From contig NZ_CAJYEB010000001.1 in the NCBI RefSeq assembly GCF_913773735.1, positions 1-64,000 of the forward strand: a stretch of DNA of 64,000 nt. Direction: 5' to 3'. The notes under the pieces are model-generated. The model was not told where the DNA came from. It saw only the letters and a program-made list of their open reading frames with translations, and ran no database searches. The DNA is from an uncultured Massilia sp. (GTDB taxonomy: Bacteria; Pseudomonadota; Gammaproteobacteria; Burkholderiales; Burkholderiaceae_D). Both the position numbers and the translations under genes were made by a program. Below are positions 12,481-21,495 of this stretch, piece after piece; positions within the stretch are counted from its first letter, which is position 1; the number at the start of each line of letters is the position of its first letter.

Positions 12481-13200
12481 TCAGCCGAAGCGGATGTCGC
12501 TGGCGACGATCGACACCACCAGCGGTTCCGGGGCATGGCCGCCGTCGGCGTCGCGCAGGTAGATGTGGTGGCGGGTCGGCAGCGCGATGCCCTCGACCGT
12601 CGTGTAGTCGGAAAAATAGTGGACGGCCGGCGTGCCGCCGTTGACGTCGACGTCGTAGTCGTGGCGGCGCAGCCGGCCGTCGGCGGCAACGTAAAACGTC
12701 TGCACGCGGCTGTGGGTGGCGATGGCGTCGGGATACGTCACGCGCAGGCGGTGCCAGGTCTCGCTGTCTTCATCCCAGTCGGGCAGCTGCTCGACGCCGA
12801 AGCCCGGTTCGGCAAAGACGAACGGCACCGTCAGGTAGTTCCAGATCGCGTAGCCGACGAAGTAGGCCAGGTGCAGGTCGTCCCAGGGCGTCTCCAGGCC
12901 GAAGCCGGCGAAGGCGGCGCGCGGGTCGTCCAGCGCCGCCACGACCGTGCCGTCGGCATCCTCGATGGCGGCGCGCTGCGGCGTGACGGCGGTGCGGCGT
13001 CCGGGGGCGCCGAACGGCGCGTGCGAGGTCCACTGGCGCCGCAGGTCGACGGTGACGTCGACCTCGTCGAGCATCCCGCCCTTGCCCTTCATGGGCCACA
13101 GGACGCCGCCCTGGCTCAGGTGGGCCGACAGCGTGTCGTGCGACTTCCAGCGCGCCAGGCCGCCGTGGGCTTCCAGGATGTGTTCGAGCAGTGCGTTCAT
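12481..13200 (-). CDS. Conserved hypothetical protein
   Basis: MNALLEHILEAHGGLARWKSHDTLSAHLSQGG...; immediately upstream of the LuxR-type regulator on the same strand. Confidence 0.7.
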   Translation of the reverse strand: MNALLEHILEAHGGLARWKSHDTLSAHLSQGGVLWPMKGKGGMLDEVDVTVDLRRQWTSHAPFGAPGRRTAVTPQRAAIEDADGTVVAALDDPRAAFAGFGLETPWDDLHLAYFVGYAIWNYLTVPFVFAEPGFGVEQLPDWDEDSETWHRLRVTYPDAIATHSRVQTFYVAADGRLRRHDYDVDVNGGTPAVHYFSDYTTVEGIALPTRHHIYLRDADGGHAPEPLVVSIVASDIRFG

Positions 13201-13388
13201 GGGACGTTCTCCGTGGTGGAATGAGGGTGTCGGCCGGCAACCCTGCCGGAACTGCGGTAAGCTGTGCGCCGCCCCGTCGTCGGGTTCGTCCAGCGCGTCC
13301 TGTACCCGTGCATGATAAATTCCCGGCAACGCGCCGCGCTGGACGAATATCCCTCGAATCCGGCCTTTCGCCCCTGTTTTCGCCCGCC

Positions 13389-13997
13389 ATGCCCCAGACC
13401 ATCCTCGCCCCCGTCCACCACGAACTGATCATCAAGAAGAGCCGTTTCCTCGCCTGCGTCCAGCCGATGCCGGACCGCGCCGGCGCGCAGAAGGTCGTCG
13501 CCGCGCTGCGCGCCGCGCATCCGGGCGCGGCCCACGTGTGCTGGTCGCTGCTGGCCGGCGGGCAGTCGGCCGCGGTCGACGACGGCGAGCCGAGCGGCAC
13601 CGCCGGCCGGCCGATGCTGGACGTGCTGCGCCACCAGGACCTGGAAGGCGTGCTGGCCACCGTGGTGCGGTATTTCGGCGGCATCAAGCTGGGCGCGGGC
13701 GGCCTCGTGCGCGCCTACACGGACAGCGTCGCCCAGGCGCTGCTGGTGGCGCAGAAGGTGCCGATCGTGCGCCAGCGCCACCTGGCCTGCGGCGCGCCCT
13801 ACCCGCTCGAGGGCCTGATCCGGCGCGAGCTGGACGGCGCCGGGGCGACGCTCGACGAGGTCGCGCATGCCGACAGCGTCACGTTCCTGTTCCACCTGCC
13901 GGACGACCGCGCCGGCGCCCTCGTCGCGCGGCTGAACGAGGCCGGCAACGGGCGCATCGCGTGGATCGAGGCCCAGGAAGCGTCCGGGAGCGCGTGA
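13389..13997 (+). CDS. YigZ/IMPACT (UPF0029) family protein
   Basis: KKSRFLACVQPM...DDGEPSGTAGRPMLDVL...VVRYFGGIKLGAGGLVRAYTD. Confidence 0.9.
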   Translation: MPQTILAPVHHELIIKKSRFLACVQPMPDRAGAQKVVAALRAAHPGAAHVCWSLLAGGQSAAVDDGEPSGTAGRPMLDVLRHQDLEGVLATVVRYFGGIKLGAGGLVRAYTDSVAQALLVAQKVPIVRQRHLACGAPYPLEGLIRRELDGAGATLDEVAHADSVTFLFHLPDDRAGALVARLNEAGNGRIAWIEAQEASGSA

Positions 13998-14147
13998 GCT
14001 GATAACGCTATCATCGCGCCGAATACCGGACATCACGACTCAAAAGCGGACTCGCGCGCGTGCAGCCGCCATAATCGCCGGTTCCCTGTCGCCCGCGCGC
14101 ATTCGCTCCCCCGCCCGGGCCTCGTCAATACACTGAAGACACACACC

Positions 14148-15323
14148 ATGATCAAGAAGAGCCTGGCCCCCCTGGCACTCGGCGGTTTCGGCATCGGCAT
14201 GACCGAATTCGTCATGATGGGCATCCTGCCCGACATCGCCGGCGGCCTGTCGATCTCCATCCCCCAGGCGGGCTACCTGATCTCGGCCTATGCGGTCGGC
14301 GTCGTGGTCGGCGCGCCGACCCTGGTGAGCATGATGTCGCACCGGCCGCCGCGCAGCGTGCTGGTCTGGTTCATGCTGATGTTCACGGTATTCAATGCGC
14401 TGTCGGCGTTCGCGCCGAACTTCGGTTCGCTGCTGCTGCTGCGCTTCCTGGCCGGCCTGCCGCACGGCGCCTTCTTCGGCGTCGGCGCGGTGGTCGCCAC
14501 GCGCCTGGCCGACAAGGGCAAGGCCGCGGCGGCCGTCGCCAGCATGTTCACCGGCCTGACGCTCGCCAATGTGATCGGCGTTCCCGCCGGCACCTGGCTC
14601 GGCCACAACATGAGCTGGCGCATCGTGTTCGCCATCGTCGCCGCCATCGGCCTGGCCACGATGGTCATGCTGCACCGGGTCGTGCCCTACATCGCCGCGA
14701 CCAAGGGTCCGGGCCTGGCGCAGGACCTGCGCATCTTCCGCAATCCGAGCCTGTGGCTGGCGCTGGCCATCACGTCGATCGGTACCGGCGGCCTGTTCGC
14801 CTGGCTGAGCTATATCGCGCCGCTGCTGACCGAGGTCACCCGCTTCCACGCCAACACCATCCCGCTGATCATGACCATCGTCGGCGTCGGCATGACGGTG
14901 GGCGTGACGCTGGGCGGCAGGCTGGCCGACAGCGTGGCGCCGCTGCGCGCCATCATCATCCTCTTGATCACGCTGGTGGCGCTGCTGTGCCTGAACGGGC
15001 TGCTGGCCCATTCGCAGCCGGCGATGTTCGTGCTGTCGTTCGCGATCGGCGCCAATGCGATGGCGCTGGGCCCCTCGATCCAGATGCTGCTGATCGAGCA
15101 CTCGCGCGAGGCGGAGATGCTGGGCTCGTCGCTGGGCCAGTCGGGCTTCAACATCGGCAACGCCACCGGCGCCTTCCTCGGCGGCATCCCGCTGACGCTG
15201 GGCTACTCCTATGCATCCCCGCAATGGGTGGCGGCCGCGCTGGCGCTGTGCGGCGTCGGCCTGGCGCTGGCGATGCTGCTGCACAACCGCCGCGCCGTGG
15301 GCATGCTGGCCCCGGGCGCCTGA
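14148..15323 (+). CDS. MFS transporter, AraJ/DHA1-like
   Basis: 12-TM profile; GMTEFVMMGILPDIAGGLSISIPQAGYLISAYAVGVVVGAP. Confidence 0.88.
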   Translation: MIKKSLAPLALGGFGIGMTEFVMMGILPDIAGGLSISIPQAGYLISAYAVGVVVGAPTLVSMMSHRPPRSVLVWFMLMFTVFNALSAFAPNFGSLLLLRFLAGLPHGAFFGVGAVVATRLADKGKAAAAVASMFTGLTLANVIGVPAGTWLGHNMSWRIVFAIVAAIGLATMVMLHRVVPYIAATKGPGLAQDLRIFRNPSLWLALAITSIGTGGLFAWLSYIAPLLTEVTRFHANTIPLIMTIVGVGMTVGVTLGGRLADSVAPLRAIIILLITLVALLCLNGLLAHSQPAMFVLSFAIGANAMALGPSIQMLLIEHSREAEMLGSSLGQSGFNIGNATGAFLGGIPLTLGYSYASPQWVAAALALCGVGLALAMLLHNRRAVGMLAPGA

Positions 15324-15324
15324 A

Positions 15325-15403
15325 CCAAAAACAATGACCCAAAACCGGGCTCTGACCCCGGCTCTGACCCCGGTTTGAGGGGGGTCAAACCGGGGTCAGA
15401 GCC
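15325..15403. repeat. Dispersed GGCTCTGACCCCGG element with perfect hairpin
   Basis: Arms 15360-15378 and 15385-15403 (ggctctgaccccggtttga / tcaaaccggggtcagagcc); related copies at 23867 and 63118. Confidence 0.9.
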
Positions 15404-15419
15404 TGAATTGTCGAGTGAA

Positions 15420-16361
15420 TCAGGGCTTGCGGCGGCGGGCGAGGCCGAAGGCGGCCAGGCCGCCCAGTACCAGGGCGATGCTGGCGGGTTCGGGGACGGC
15501 GGTCGAGGGCGGCGTGGACGTGCCCAGGTTCAGGCCCGCGACTTCGACCGCCTTGAAGCCATTGGTATTGATCTGGACCGTCGAGTTCCAGGTATCGACG
15601 ATGACGGTGCCGTTGACGTTGCCCGAGTTCTTCGACACCGTCGCATACGGCGCCAGGATGCTGCCGATCACGCTGCGCACGTCGACGCTCGTCGCTTCGT
15701 AGAAGTTGAACAGCACGTTGTAGCCGCTCAGCGACGCGAATTCGATATTGTTGTCGGCAAAGCTGCCGCTGCTGCCGCTGACGTTGAAGATCAGCGTCTG
15801 GCCCGGCACCAGGTTCGACAGCTTCCATTCTTTCGATGTCTGGAAGATATTGCCCGACACATCGAAGATATCGACGCCCCCCTTGCCGCTGCCACTCACG
15901 TAGGACGTACCCGCGCCGCCCGTCACGGTGCCGGTGTTGGCCAGCTTGTCCAGCGCCGACGACAGCGTCTTGTAGTAGCTCTCCGTCGCCTTGAAGTCGA
16001 TCGGCTTGACCGTCGAGACGCCGTCCAGCGCCCAGTTCGGCGCCGTGATCGTGCCGCCCGCATACGTCAGTCCGTTGACGATGTTGCCATTGCTCATGTT
16101 GACATTGCCGCCGGCCACGACCGAATAGTTCGAGAACGCATCCTTGTTCTTGTCGTTGACACGGTAGCCCGACAGCGTGACGTTGCCGCCGGCGACGATG
16201 GCGCCTTCGGTATCGCTGCCGCTGGACGTGAAGTTCTTGATCGCATACACGTTCGCCCCGCCGATCGGCGCGGCCAGGTCCAGCAGCGCCGCATGGGCGG
16301 CGGGACCCGCGCACAGGGCGGTCACGGCGGCGGCGAAGGCGAGATGGCGGGAGGCAGGCAT
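15420..16361 (-). CDS. Choice-of-anchor A family PEP-CTERM sorting-domain protein
   Basis: Signal peptide; GANVYAIKNFTSSGSDTEGAIVAGGNVTLSGYRV; C-terminal VPEPASIALVLGGLAAFGLARRRKP. Confidence 0.9.
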   Translation of the reverse strand: MPASRHLAFAAAVTALCAGPAAHAALLDLAAPIGGANVYAIKNFTSSGSDTEGAIVAGGNVTLSGYRVNDKNKDAFSNYSVVAGGNVNMSNGNIVNGLTYAGGTITAPNWALDGVSTVKPIDFKATESYYKTLSSALDKLANTGTVTGGAGTSYVSGSGKGGVDIFDVSGNIFQTSKEWKLSNLVPGQTLIFNVSGSSGSFADNNIEFASLSGYNVLFNFYEATSVDVRSVIGSILAPYATVSKNSGNVNGTVIVDTWNSTVQINTNGFKAVEVAGLNLGTSTPPSTAVPEPASIALVLGGLAAFGLARRRKP

Positions 16362-16459
16362 GGGATTTCCTTGCGCAAATTGATTAACCGCAAGATTATC
16401 ACCAATCCGACGAATTTCCGAGCGACGCGAAGTCGGTTGCGCCGCCAACGCCACAGGCG

Positions 16460-17296
16460 TCAGACGAGCAGCGCCTGCTCCATCGAAGCCGCCACATCGA
16501 GGGCATCGTCGATCATGGCCTGGAAATCGTCCTCGTCCACCAGGTAGTCCAGCACGCTGTCGGCATGCGCCGGCAGCGGTGCCGGCGGCGGCCCCAAGGG
16601 CGACGGCACGGCCGCATGGGTATTGGCCAGCAGCAAGGTATCGAGCAGCGTGGCCGGGGGCATCGCCATCAGCCTGCCGCGCAGCCCGAAGATCGCCTCG
16701 GCGATCGGTTCCGGCAGCATCAGCTTGCGGGCCACCTCGCGCGTGACGACATCCTCGCACAGTTCGGCCCATTTTTCCGGATCGTCGTCGAGCAGGCCCG
16801 GGAAACCGTCGGCGCGCGACAGCAGGTAGAAGGCGCCGACCTCGTGCACGATGCCGGCGAACATGGCGGTGTCGGGATTGACGAAGGTGAGACAGCGCGC
16901 GAACACGTGGGCCAGCGCCGCCACCTGCACCGTGTGCTCCCACAGCTGGGCGGCCTTGGCGCGCAGGTCCGGGTCGGCGATGCGCGCGCCGAACTGGCGC
17001 ACGGCCAGGCCGGTGGCCAGCATCTGCAGGTTGCGGTAGCCGATCCGCTCCACCGCCGTGCGCACGTTCGTGACCGGACGCCCGCCGCCGTTGAAGATCG
17101 CCGTGTTGGCCAGCGCCACCGTGCGCGCGGCCAGCTGCGGCTCGCCCAGCACCAGGCGGATCGCCTCCTCCAGGTGGCAATCCGGATCGTTCAGCGCCTG
17201 CTGCAGGCGCAGCACGGCGTTCACGCTGGTGGGAAAGGAAATCTCGCCACGTTCGGCCTGGGCGACGATCGTTCCGAAGGCTTCTAGTCTGTTCAC
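16460..17296 (-). CDS. HDOD-domain protein
   Basis: ISFPTSVNAVLRLQQALNDPDCHLEEAIRLVLGEPQLAARTVALANTAIFNGGG; HEVGAFYLL. Confidence 0.88.
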   Translation of the reverse strand: MNRLEAFGTIVAQAERGEISFPTSVNAVLRLQQALNDPDCHLEEAIRLVLGEPQLAARTVALANTAIFNGGGRPVTNVRTAVERIGYRNLQMLATGLAVRQFGARIADPDLRAKAAQLWEHTVQVAALAHVFARCLTFVNPDTAMFAGIVHEVGAFYLLSRADGFPGLLDDDPEKWAELCEDVVTREVARKLMLPEPIAEAIFGLRGRLMAMPPATLLDTLLLANTHAAVPSPLGPPPAPLPAHADSVLDYLVDEDDFQAMIDDALDVAASMEQALLV

Positions 17297-17374
17297 GGCG
17301 GCGATTATACGCCCGCCCTAGATAGCCTTGGAGCAATTTTCGTACATACGTTCGCAACCTGTGGTAGATACGCG

Positions 17375-17407
17375 AAAAAAACGGCCGGCTACAGGCCGCC
17401 GGCCGTG
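17375..17407 (-). terminator. Intrinsic terminator of BON-domain gene
   Basis: CGGCCGGC...GCCGGCCG stem with A7 on the + strand (T7 on minus). Confidence 0.75.
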
Positions 17408-17449
17408 GAAGGGCAAACCGGAAGACGCCGGCGGCGGCCGGCGCCGGAC

Positions 17450-18571
17450 TTACTTGACCTTGATCGCGCTCTCGACCTTGGTGACGCCGTCGACGCCCCT
17501 GGCGACCTTGACGGCCTTGTCCGCCTCGGTCTTCGAGTTGACGAAGCCGCTCAGCATCACGACGCCCTGCTCGGTCTCGACGTGGATGCCCAGCGACTTC
17601 AGGTCCGGTTCCTTGACGAGGCCGGCCTTGACCTTGGTCGTGATGGCGGTATCGGCGGCGGCCACGCGGGTCCTGGCCGCCGCGTCGCGGGTACCCTCGC
17701 CGGCGCGGTCCATCGCCTTGTCGCTCTTCTGCGCGGCGCTGGCCGTGGCGTCGCGGGTGTTGTCGCCGGCGCGGTCCAGGGCGTTCTCGGTCTTCTGGGT
17801 GGCGCTGGACGCGACCTGCTTCGTCTTGTCGGCGACGGCCTGGGCGACTTCCCTGGTCTTCTCGACGGCGGTGGCGGCCACGGCCTTCGTCTTCTCGGCT
17901 GCGGTGGCGGCGGCTGCGCGGGTCTTGTCGGCGGCCGCTTCGGTGGCCGACTGGGCGGCGTCGCCGGTGCGGGCCGCGGCGGCGGCGGTGTTCTCGCGCA
18001 GCGGCGACGGCTTGGTCTCGACCAGGCAGCCGGTGCGGGCGTCGGCGCCCATCTGCGCGCACTTGTCGACGGCTGCCGCCTTGGCCGGCTCGCGGGTATC
18101 GGTGTTGCTCACCAGGCCGCCGGCGGTGGTCGTGCCGGCGCCGCTGGCGCCGGTGGCCGCGCTGCGGTCGGACTTGGCGTCGGCGATGGCGGCCGTGTGC
18201 ACCGACTTGGCATTGTCCATGCAGCTGTCCTTGTCGGCGCCGTCCCTGGCGTCGCACTTCTGCTTGGCCAGCGCGTACTCGGCGTCGGCCAGGTTGGTGC
18301 GCGCCTTCTGGCGGCTGGCCGGCGAGGTGCTGTACTGGGCCAGTGCGGCGTTCTCGGCGCGCACGCGGACCACCTTGGCCTCGGCCATGCAGATGTCCTT
18401 GTCGTTGCCGCTCATTGCGTCGCACTTCGCGGTGGCCGCCTGGTAGTCCGCCGTGGCCTTCTGGGTGATGTTGCGGTAGGCGGCCGCGTCGTGGTTCAGC
18501 GCCGCCGTCGGGGCCTGGGCGAAGCTGGCGCCCGCGGCCGTCGCGAGCAGGGTCGCAATCAGCGTTTTCAT
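17450..18571 (-). CDS. BON-domain exported protein with Ala/Lys-rich LEA-like repeats
   Basis: Signal peptide; repeated AAEKTKAVAATAVEKTREVAQ; C-terminal BON TTKVKAGLVKEPDLKSLGIHVETEQGVVMLSGFVNSKTEADKAV. Confidence 0.85.
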   Translation of the reverse strand: MKTLIATLLATAAGASFAQAPTAALNHDAAAYRNITQKATADYQAATAKCDAMSGNDKDICMAEAKVVRVRAENAALAQYSTSPASRQKARTNLADAEYALAKQKCDARDGADKDSCMDNAKSVHTAAIADAKSDRSAATGASGAGTTTAGGLVSNTDTREPAKAAAVDKCAQMGADARTGCLVETKPSPLRENTAAAAARTGDAAQSATEAAADKTRAAAATAAEKTKAVAATAVEKTREVAQAVADKTKQVASSATQKTENALDRAGDNTRDATASAAQKSDKAMDRAGEGTRDAAARTRVAAADTAITTKVKAGLVKEPDLKSLGIHVETEQGVVMLSGFVNSKTEADKAVKVARGVDGVTKVESAIKVK

Positions 18572-18747
18572 GGTCGATGTCCCTTTGTCTATGGTTGTTG
18601 TGACAAGGCAGATTCAACACCCGCGCACGGTTGTTCTCTGTGCGGCACCGAACGCTTGGGACGAAACCGCCCAAGAGGCTGCCCCGCACTTGCCTCATAC
18701 CTGCCGCGCACCCGCCGCGCGCCCGCATTACGTCGGTGCGCGAGCGC

Positions 18748-19458
18748 TCACTCGTCGCCGAGCAGGCCTTCGCGCCACAGCGGCAGGGCGTCCTCGAACG
18801 GCTTGCCGGCGGCGCCGAAGCGGCCGCCGTCGCGCGCCAGGCGCACCCAGGCACGGGTATCGTGACCGCCCCGGTGGCCGCCGCGCGTGGCCGGCTGGTC
18901 GCTGCGCACCTTGTCCAGCCAGGCATGGATGCGCGCATAGTCGTGCGGATGGGTACGCTGCGTCCAGGCCAGCGCGACGAGGTCGGCATAGCCCTCCTCG
19001 CGCCGCATCTCGCGCAATTCCTTCGACACGGCCAGCAGCGCCGGATCGGCCGCTGTTTCCTCGCCCACCTCGACGAAGCCGGCCGGCAGCGCATGCCACG
19101 AGCCCTGCGCATAGCGCCAGCAGTGGCCGATCTCGTGCGCGGCCATCGCCTCGATCAGTTCGTCCTGCCCGGCCTCGGGCATGCCGTCGAACACGCGTCC
19201 GGCATCCGGATTGCCGCGCAGCGACAGCACCAGCTTGCAACGCCCGTCCGCGAAGCCCATCGCCATCGCGACGTCGTTGGGGCCGGCCTTCGGCTGCACC
19301 ACGACGTCGATCGGCAGGTCGATCGCGCGCGCGTACTCGAGCACCGGATAGGCGGCGCCCAGCCAGCGTTGTTCCATGGGGGTCAGTTCGGCGGCGCCGG
19401 CGCTCGCGGCGGCGATGAGGGATGCCACGCCCAGCGCGGCGAGAAGACACTTGGACAT
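18748..19458 (-). CDS. Putative exported zinc metallopeptidase
   Basis: Signal peptide; HExxH motif in AMAAHEIGHCWRYA. Confidence 0.65.
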   Translation of the reverse strand: MSKCLLAALGVASLIAAASAGAAELTPMEQRWLGAAYPVLEYARAIDLPIDVVVQPKAGPNDVAMAMGFADGRCKLVLSLRGNPDAGRVFDGMPEAGQDELIEAMAAHEIGHCWRYAQGSWHALPAGFVEVGEETAADPALLAVSKELREMRREEGYADLVALAWTQRTHPHDYARIHAWLDKVRSDQPATRGGHRGGHDTRAWVRLARDGGRFGAAGKPFEDALPLWREGLLGDE

Positions 19459-19581
19459 CGGAGGGTTCCCGTCGGAAAAATCAGAATGCTGTAAAGCAAT
19501 TCTAGCTCCGCGTTAACCCTCCGTTACAACAATAATTTACTGCCTGTCAAAAAGCGTAATAGTGGCTGGAAGACAAGCCGC

Positions 19582-21291
19582 TCAATACGTCTCGAACTCG
19601 GCCTCGTCCTGCGGCGCGGCCGCCGGGCGCTGCGGCGGGGCGGTCCGTGCCGGCGTGGCGACGGGCACCAGCGCCGAGCCGGCGGCGCGCGCGGGCGCGG
19701 CCGGACGGGCCGTGCGCGCCTGCTGTTCGATCTTGAAGATACCGACCAGGCGCTCCAGGTGCTCGGCCTCGTCCTGCAGCGCGCCGGCGACGCTGCCGGC
19801 CTGCTCGACCAGCGCGGCGTTCTGCTGGGTCGCCTCGTCCATGTGGCCGATCGCGCGGTTGACCTGCTCGATGCCGGTGCTCTGTTCCTGGCTGGCCAGG
19901 CTGATCTCGGCCATGATGTCGGTCACGCGCTTGACGCTGGTGACGATCTCTTCCATGGTGCTGCCGGCCGCGTCGACCAGCTTGGCGCCGTCGTCGACCT
20001 TGGCGACGGAATCGCTGATCAGCGACGCGATTTCCTTGGCCGCCGCGGCCGAGCGCTGGGCCAGCGAACGCACCTCGCCGGCCACGACCGCGAAGCCGCG
20101 GCCCTGCTCGCCGGCGCGCGCCGCCTCGACGGCGGCGTTCAGCGCCAGGATATTGGTCTGGAAGGCGATGCCGTCGATCACGCCGATGATCTCGGCGATC
20201 TGCTTGGAGGACGCATTGATCGAGGCCATGGTCTGCACGACCTGGGCCACGACGGCGCCGCCGCGCTGGGCCACGTTCGAGGCCGATTCGGCCAGCGCAT
20301 TGGCCTGGCGCGCATTGTCGGCGTTCTGGCGCACGGTGCTGGTCAGTTCTTCCATCGACGAGGCGGTTTCTTCCAGCGTGCTGGCCTGGCGCTCGCTGCG
20401 CTCGGCCAGGTCCTGGTTGCCGGCCGTGATCTCGGCCGACGAGCGGGCGATGATCAGGGTGCCCTGATGTACCTGGCTGACGATGTCGACGAGGCTGTCG
20501 CGCATGCCCTTCATCGCGTACAGCAGGCTGGAGCGGTCGTCCGGGCGCGTCTCGATCGCCACAGACAGGTTGCCGGCGGCGATCTCTTCGGCGATCTGCG
20601 ACGCATAGTCGGGCTGGCCGCCGAGCTTGCGCAGCAGGCGGTTGCTGATGTAGGTTGCGGCGGCGACGCCGGCGGCGATGGCGAACGCCAGGATCACCAG
20701 CATCCAGGTAAAGAAGCTGCCGGACAGCTTGCGCGCCTGGTCGGCGGCGTCGTTGTTGAGTTTTTCCTCGAGGTCGATCAGGCGGTTGACGCTGGCGAGC
20801 CAGTCGACGAAGGCCTGTCCGGCCTGCTTTTCCAGCAGCGCCGCGGCGTCGGCCGTGTTGTCGGCCTGGCGCAGTGCGATCACCTTGGCGATCAGCGGCT
20901 GGGTGCGCGCCTCGATCTCCTTGATCGAGGCCAGGGCCTGCCGCTCTTCCGGCAGGATGTCCTTGCTCTCGGCAAACAGCCGGTCCAGCGGCGCGGCCGA
21001 GGCCTGGTAGGCGGCGTCGAGCTTGCGGATCAGGTCGATGTGCGGGCGGGCGGCGTCGGGCGTGCTCGCCAGCGTCACGTCGCGCACGGCGATGGCGCGG
21101 TCGTGCACGCTGCCACGGAAATTGATCGCGTAGCGCTGCTTGACGCTATTGACGTCGTTGATGTGGATCAGGATGGCATCGATCTGGCCGACGCGGTGGA
21201 TCGCCAGCCCGGCCAGTACGGCCATGAGGACCAGCACGCTGCCGAAGCCGAGCGCCAGGCGCTTGCCGATGGTAAGTCCAGAAGTGTTCAT
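19582..21291 (-). CDS. Methyl-accepting chemotaxis protein
   Basis: 4HB-type periplasmic region, HAMP, signalling hairpin [41 protein letters not shown]. Confidence 0.97.
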   Translation of the reverse strand: MNTSGLTIGKRLALGFGSVLVLMAVLAGLAIHRVGQIDAILIHINDVNSVKQRYAINFRGSVHDRAIAVRDVTLASTPDAARPHIDLIRKLDAAYQASAAPLDRLFAESKDILPEERQALASIKEIEARTQPLIAKVIALRQADNTADAAALLEKQAGQAFVDWLASVNRLIDLEEKLNNDAADQARKLSGSFFTWMLVILAFAIAAGVAAATYISNRLLRKLGGQPDYASQIAEEIAAGNLSVAIETRPDDRSSLLYAMKGMRDSLVDIVSQVHQGTLIIARSSAEITAGNQDLAERSERQASTLEETASSMEELTSTVRQNADNARQANALAESASNVAQRGGAVVAQVVQTMASINASSKQIAEIIGVIDGIAFQTNILALNAAVEAARAGEQGRGFAVVAGEVRSLAQRSAAAAKEIASLISDSVAKVDDGAKLVDAAGSTMEEIVTSVKRVTDIMAEISLASQEQSTGIEQVNRAIGHMDEATQQNAALVEQAGSVAGALQDEAEHLERLVGIFKIEQQARTARPAAPARAAGSALVPVATPARTAPPQRPAAAPQDEAEFETY

Positions 21292-21441
21292 TGTCTCCGC
21301 TCGCAGGGTGGATCCGGAATGGGCGATCCGGGCGCTATGTCAAATGCGAATAGTATTGATATTTCCAATCGGAAATCCAACAAAATATAGCATATAAATA
21401 CTGGAAGCTGCTTGCGGGCAAATTTATTGCTTACTATCAAT

Positions 21442-21476
21442 ATCGGCCATCCCCCGCGGCGACGGGGATGGCCGAT
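21442..21476 (-). terminator. Intrinsic hairpin downstream of M49-like peptidase
   Basis: ATCGGCCATCCCC...GGGGATGGCCGAT inverted repeat next to the gene end. Confidence 0.6.
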
Positions 21477-21495
21477 CGGGTCGCCGCGAACCGGC

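Noticed and set aside
15420-19112. 1230-aa minus-strand ORF
   Set aside because: Only its C-terminal part (from 16361) is real, the PEP-CTERM protein; the remainder is out-of-frame reading of the HDOD, BON and metallopeptidase genes.
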